17,595 bases of DNA from JBBQWT01 sp038210375 (GTDB lineage: Bacteria > Acidobacteriota > Terriglobia > Terriglobales > Acidobacteriaceae). This document shows, in pieces, positions 14,651-17,595 of the stretch. The position numbers and the translations under genes were made by a program. The notes beneath the pieces were generated by a model. The model made no database searches. It was not told the DNA's origin and was given only the letters and a program-made list of their open reading frames with translations. The stretch covers positions 1-17,595 of the forward strand of contig JBBQWT010000039.1 of NCBI GenBank assembly GCA_038210375.1. The letters run 5' to 3'. Position 1 is the stretch's first letter; each line of letters starts with the position of its first letter.

Positions 14651-15868
14651 CTACTGAATGATGCCCAGGCTTTTGCCCACTTTGCTCAACACTTCCAGCG
14701 CCTGGTCCATCTGTTCGCGGGTGTGGGTGGCGGTCATGATGGTGCGGATGCGAGCCTTGCCCTCTGGAACCACCGGAGAAGCAATCCCCGTGGCCATCAC
14801 GCCCTGGGCAAACAGCTCACGGGAAAATTCCATCGCCAGTCTTCCCTCGCCGACAATGACCGGGGTGATCGGGGTTTCGCTGGCCGGGGTGTTCTGGCCC
14901 CCGATATTGAAATGCAGGTTTCCCAACTCATTTTTGAAGTAGCGTGAATTTTCCCACAGCCGCTCAATCAGCTCGGGCTCTGATTCGAGCACCTGGAATG
15001 CCGCCAGGCAAGTGGCGGCGACCGACGGCGGGTGCGATGTGGAAAACAAAAAAGGGCGCGCGCGGTGATAAAGGAAGTCGATCAGGTCGCGGGATCCGCA
15101 TACGTATCCGCCCAGCGCGCCGATGGCCTTGGACAGGGTGCCCACTTGAATATCCACGCGGCCATCCATGTGGAAGTGATCGATGGTGCCGCGTCCGTTT
15201 CGTCCCAGCACACCTGAGGCATGCGCATCATCGACCATCATGAGCGCGCCGTATTTGTCGGCCAGATCGCAGAGGGCGGGCAGGGGGCCGATGTCTCCAT
15301 CCATGGAAAAAACGCCGTCGGTGATGATCAATTTCTTACCCGGCAAATCTTTTACCGAGTGCAAATGCTCTTCGGCGTGGGCAGTGTCTTTGTGGCGATA
15401 CACCAGGATTTTGGCGCGGGATAACCGGGCGCCGTCGATGATGCTGGCATGGTTGAGCTCATCGGAAACGATAAAATCGTCTTTGCCCAGCACCGCGGAG
15501 ACGGCGCCCGCATTGGCGGCAAACCCTGATTGGAACACCACGCACGCTTCCACATTCTTGAAGCGCGCGATGGCCTCTTCCAGTTGCATGTGCAGCCGCA
15601 TGGTCCCCGCGATCTGCCGCACCGCTCCTGAACCGACCCCGTGATCGTGAATGGCCTGCAGTGCAGCTTCCTTCAGCCTGGGATGAGTGGTCAGGCCCAG
15701 GTAATTGTTCGACGCAAGGTTGATGACCTTGCGGCCATCGAACGTGCATACCGGTCTCTGCTCGTCCTCAAGCACCCGCAGCTTGAAAAATGTGCCCTTC
15801 TGCCGGAGCTCGTCGAGTTGCTGGGAAAGAAATTTAATCTGGGGCCGTGCGGAGAGAGCGGTGTCCAT
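14651..15868 (-). CDS. kbl: Glycine C-acetyltransferase (2-amino-3-ketobutyrate CoA ligase)
   Basis: Kbl is a PLP enzyme that cleaves 2-amino-3-ketobutyrate with CoA to glycine and acetyl-CoA. The 405-residue alpha-oxoamine synthase has NLASNNYLGL at 50-59, SDELNHASIIDGARL with the ring-stacking His140, TDGVFSMDGD at 183-192, VDDAHASG at 212-219, and the PLP lysine Lys247 in GTLSKAIGALGGY. The related BioF has the same fold, so sequence alone leaves room for that activity. The adjacent tdh, 51 bases upstream in the same direction, makes threonine degradation the likely role. The ATG at 15868 follows AGGAG at 8 bases. Confidence 0.93.
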   Translation of the reverse strand: MDTALSARPQIKFLSQQLDELRQKGTFFKLRVLEDEQRPVCTFDGRKVINLASNNYLGLTTHPRLKEAALQAIHDHGVGSGAVRQIAGTMRLHMQLEEAIARFKNVEACVVFQSGFAANAGAVSAVLGKDDFIVSDELNHASIIDGARLSRAKILVYRHKDTAHAEEHLHSVKDLPGKKLIITDGVFSMDGDIGPLPALCDLADKYGALMMVDDAHASGVLGRNGRGTIDHFHMDGRVDIQVGTLSKAIGALGGYVCGSRDLIDFLYHRARPFLFSTSHPPSVAATCLAAFQVLESEPELIERLWENSRYFKNELGNLHFNIGGQNTPASETPITPVIVGEGRLAMEFSRELFAQGVMATGIASPVVPEGKARIRTIMTATHTREQMDQALEVLSKVGKSLGIIQ

Positions 15869-15919
15869 GGCAAAACTCCTGCGGAAAGTAGTTGGAGTGG
15901 GCCGCGGAAGCGGCTATGT

Positions 15920-16978
15920 TTATTTGTTTCCGTTGGGGTACAACAGAATCTTGCTGGCGCATCCGCTCTTGAGCAACTCCATTCCCCTATTGAAATCACT
16001 GAGCGGCATGCGATCGGTGATCACCGGAGAAAGGTCAAGCTTGCCGGCTTTCAACAGCGCCTGCATCTGGTACCAGGTCTTATACATGAGACGGCCGTTG
16101 ATTCCCTGGATGGTAGCGCCCTTAAAGATAATGTCGTCGGCAAAATTGAGACTGACGGGCTCTGAAGGAATTCCCAGCAAGGAAACCCTGCCTCCCAGCC
16201 GCAGGATGTCGAATCCCTGGCGGATGCCGTTAGGGTGGCCCGACATTTCCAGCACAACATCGACGCCGGTGCCGCCGGTATTTTCCAGGACGATTTTCTT
16301 GACGTCGTCGGTGGCCGGGTTGAGCGCGAAGTCGGCCTTCATTTGCCGGGCCAGCCCGCGGCGATGATCATTGATCTCCAACGCAAAGATTTGCGATGCC
16401 CCCACGGCGCGCGCCACCGCAATCGCGAACAGGCCAATGGGACCGCAGCCTACGACCGCCACGGTGCGCGCCGCGATCTCGCCCGCCAGCACGGTGTGCA
16501 CCGCGTTCCCCAACGGATCGAGCACCGACGCGTAATCCGCGGGAATGGCGGGATCGATCTTCCAGATATTCGATTCGGGGATGCGCACGTATTCGGCGAA
16601 GGCGCCGTTTTCATCGACGCCGATGATTTTCACGTGCTGGCAGATGTGGGCCTCGCCGGTGCGGCATTGCACGCACTTTCCGCAGGCCACGTGCATCTCC
16701 GCGGAAACGAAATCGCCTTCGCGCACGCTGGTGACATCTTTGCCCACGGCCACCACGTCGCCGCAAAACTCATGGCCCGGAATCAGGGGAGGCTTGATGC
16801 GGTTCTGCGCCCACGCGTCCCAGTCATAGATGTGGAGGTCGGTGCCGCAGACCGATGCCACCCGTACCTTCACCAGGACTTCATGCGGCAGGAAATCGGG
16901 AATCGGAACTTCGCGGATTTCCGCACCCGCCCGGGCCGCGGGCTTGACGACCGCCATCATAGTTTTAGTGGAGGACAT
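15920..16978 (-). CDS. tdh: L-threonine 3-dehydrogenase
   Basis: Tdh oxidises L-threonine to 2-amino-3-ketobutyrate with NAD+, the substrate of Kbl just downstream. The 352-residue form is a zinc medium-chain dehydrogenase: VCGTDLHIYDWD with catalytic Cys44, PGHEFCG with His69 and Glu70, structural zinc cysteines 99, 102, 105 and 113, Rossmann GCGPIG at 177-182, and LEIND with the NAD-selecting acidic residue. I placed the start at ATG 16978, where MSSTKTMMAVVKPAARAG fits the family N terminus, although no ribosome binding site is evident there. The frame stays open upstream to 17089, with a signal-peptide-like extension from ATG 17056 (see findings). Confidence 0.9.
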   Translation of the reverse strand: MSSTKTMMAVVKPAARAGAEIREVPIPDFLPHEVLVKVRVASVCGTDLHIYDWDAWAQNRIKPPLIPGHEFCGDVVAVGKDVTSVREGDFVSAEMHVACGKCVQCRTGEAHICQHVKIIGVDENGAFAEYVRIPESNIWKIDPAIPADYASVLDPLGNAVHTVLAGEIAARTVAVVGCGPIGLFAIAVARAVGASQIFALEINDHRRGLARQMKADFALNPATDDVKKIVLENTGGTGVDVVLEMSGHPNGIRQGFDILRLGGRVSLLGIPSEPVSLNFADDIIFKGATIQGINGRLMYKTWYQMQALLKAGKLDLSPVITDRMPLSDFNRGMELLKSGCASKILLYPNGNK

Positions 16979-17046
16979 ATCTAGATCGGCCGCTGCTGGC
17001 GCCGGTAGAACCAGGAAAAAAAGAGAAAGCAACCCGCTACAAAGTG

Positions 17047-17055
17047 ATTTTAACA
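17047..17055 (-). promoter_or_regulatory. Candidate extended -10 promoter for the tdh-kbl operon
   Basis: On the minus strand TGTTAAAAT (17055-17047) fits the extended -10 form TGnTATAAT, with TAAAAT matching five of six positions. No good -35 was found at 17 bases, as is usual for extended -10 promoters. A transcript would start near 17040, upstream of the ATG at 16978 but downstream of the in-frame ATG at 17056. Confidence 0.35.
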
Positions 17056-17379
17056 TGCACTCACCCAGTGGATTGAGGGTGGCGACCAACAGAAAAGGCG
17101 GCCATGGTCAAAGTGTTGAGGTTGGCAAGACTGGGATATTTTTCGCGGAATCCATGGCCGCGAGAAAAAAAGCGAGTGCACGCTTCGAGCCCGCTTGCCC
17201 CGCACAAGATCCCGGGGTTGGCGGCGGAGATGAAAATTTGGGTCCGGGCGGGATTGCAGGCCGACGAAATTCTTCCGATAGTTTGATCCTCTGATCGCGG
17301 ATCACTCGGGGCACCGCCCACCGCCGAAAATTTGGCGTCATGACTCCGCTGAACTTTGCATAAAAAATAAAAATAACTG

Positions 17380-17408
17380 TTGACAGTGAAAGTAATAGGC
17401 CCCAATAT
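17380..17408 (+). promoter_or_regulatory. Candidate promoter for the lysine-rich microgene
   Basis: A perfect -35 TTGACA (17380-17385) is followed after 17 bases by CAATAT (17403-17408), a weak -10 (three of six). Transcription would start near 17415, about 80 bases before the microgene. Confidence 0.4.
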
Positions 17409-17495
17409 CTTGGGGAACACCGTTGACGTGCCCAACAGGTTGATGCACAAGGCTCTCAGCGGATTTCAAGGGAAAAAAATTCAGGAGGTTAACTA

Positions 17496-17537
17496 ATGGC
17501 GACGAAAAAGAAAGCTGCAAAAAAGAAAAAGAAGTAA
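17496..17537 (+). CDS. Lysine-rich 13-residue microprotein
   Basis: The frame reads MATKKKAAKKKKK with a TAA stop; TGA follows one base later in another frame. It has eight lysines in thirteen residues. AGGAGG (17483-17488) stands 7 bases before the ATG, the best-spaced full ribosome binding site in the window. A stem-loop terminator begins 5 bases after the stop and a -35-like TTGACA lies about 110 bases upstream, so it looks like a complete one-gene unit. The composition is that of lysine-rich, histone H1-like tails, suggesting binding to RNA or DNA, which is inference. Alternatively the transcript may act as a small RNA, or the peptide may be a leader for a gene beyond the window. Confidence 0.55.
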   Translation: MATKKKAAKKKKK

Positions 17538-17542
17538 TGAAC

Positions 17543-17564
17543 GCGGGGGTGAACCCCGCATTTT
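17543..17564 (+). terminator. Intrinsic terminator after the microgene
   Basis: GCGGGG (17543-17548) pairs with CCCCGC (17554-17559) around a 5-base loop, followed by ATTTT (17560-17564). It begins 5 bases after the microgene stop codon. Confidence 0.7.
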
Positions 17565-17595
17565 CACTGTAGTTTTCAAGGGCCGTCGCCAAGCG

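Larger units (their letters stand above)
16979..17495. other. Intergenic region between tdh and the lysine-rich microgene
   Basis: About 520 bases between the divergent genes hold the in-frame tdh extension (16979-17089), the candidate tdh promoter (17047-17055) and the candidate microgene promoter (17380-17408). A plus-strand open stretch at 17104-17286 ends in a segment resembling the C-terminal half of amidohydrolases (see findings). No complete gene is supported. Confidence 0.4.

Noticed and set aside
16235..16984. 249-codon plus-strand open frame antisense to tdh
   Set aside because: It is a reverse-strand shadow of the zinc dehydrogenase, with arbitrary composition.
1..17595. tRNA, rRNA, CRISPR arrays, attachment sites or intact insertion sequences
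   Set aside because: Reading both strands by eye showed no regularly spaced direct repeats, no tRNA T-loop pattern with matching acceptor ends, and no transposase or integrase motifs.

Overview
The window reads as a chromosomal segment of a GC-rich, Gram-negative-type soil bacterium, most likely an acidobacterium (Terriglobia-like). That placement is an inference. It rests on the gene order rplM-rpsI-rpsB-tsf-pyrH-frr, an adjacent hemE-hemH pair, a secreted SYLF-domain protein, a secreted TPR protein with a long Ala/Ser/Pro-rich linker, and strong AGGAG-type ribosome binding sites. No rRNA or tRNA gene, CRISPR array, prophage or intact insertion sequence was seen.

Layout. At the left edge (1-201, minus) is the start of a small secreted protein, probably NTF2-like/DUF4440. 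Divergent from it, 749-2788 encodes an exported TPR protein. An intergenic stretch (2789-3455) carries a two-hairpin REP/BIME-like element. A secreted SYLF (Ysc84-like) protein follows (3456-4160) with a good terminator. The translation block runs 4474-8942: ribosomal proteins L13, S9 and S2, elongation factor Ts, UMP kinase and ribosome recycling factor. Convergent with it is the heme pair hemE-hemH (8951-10956, minus), joined by an ATGA overlap.

From 11077 to 12407 (minus) there are two overlapping genes: a membrane protein and a 304-residue protein that I do not recognise, in DNA of visibly lower GC. Next, on the plus strand, come an ECF-sigma-like protein (12829-13440) and a STAS-domain antagonist-like protein (13667-14047) whose canonical phosphorylation loop lacks Ser/Thr. 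It ends in a clear terminator. On the minus strand, tdh-kbl-DUF2085 (14206-16978) form an operon: Tdh oxidises threonine to 2-amino-3-ketobutyrate and Kbl cleaves that to glycine and acetyl-CoA. At the right edge a very short lysine-rich gene (17496-17537, 13 residues) has a strong ribosome binding site, a candidate promoter and its own terminator.

Most of the window is ordinary housekeeping sequence. The points most worth a second look are the 13-residue lysine-rich gene, the REP-like element with a degenerate inverted neighbour, the unrecognised gene pair at 11077-12407, the STAS protein without a phosphosite, and the signal-peptide-like sequence in frame upstream of tdh.
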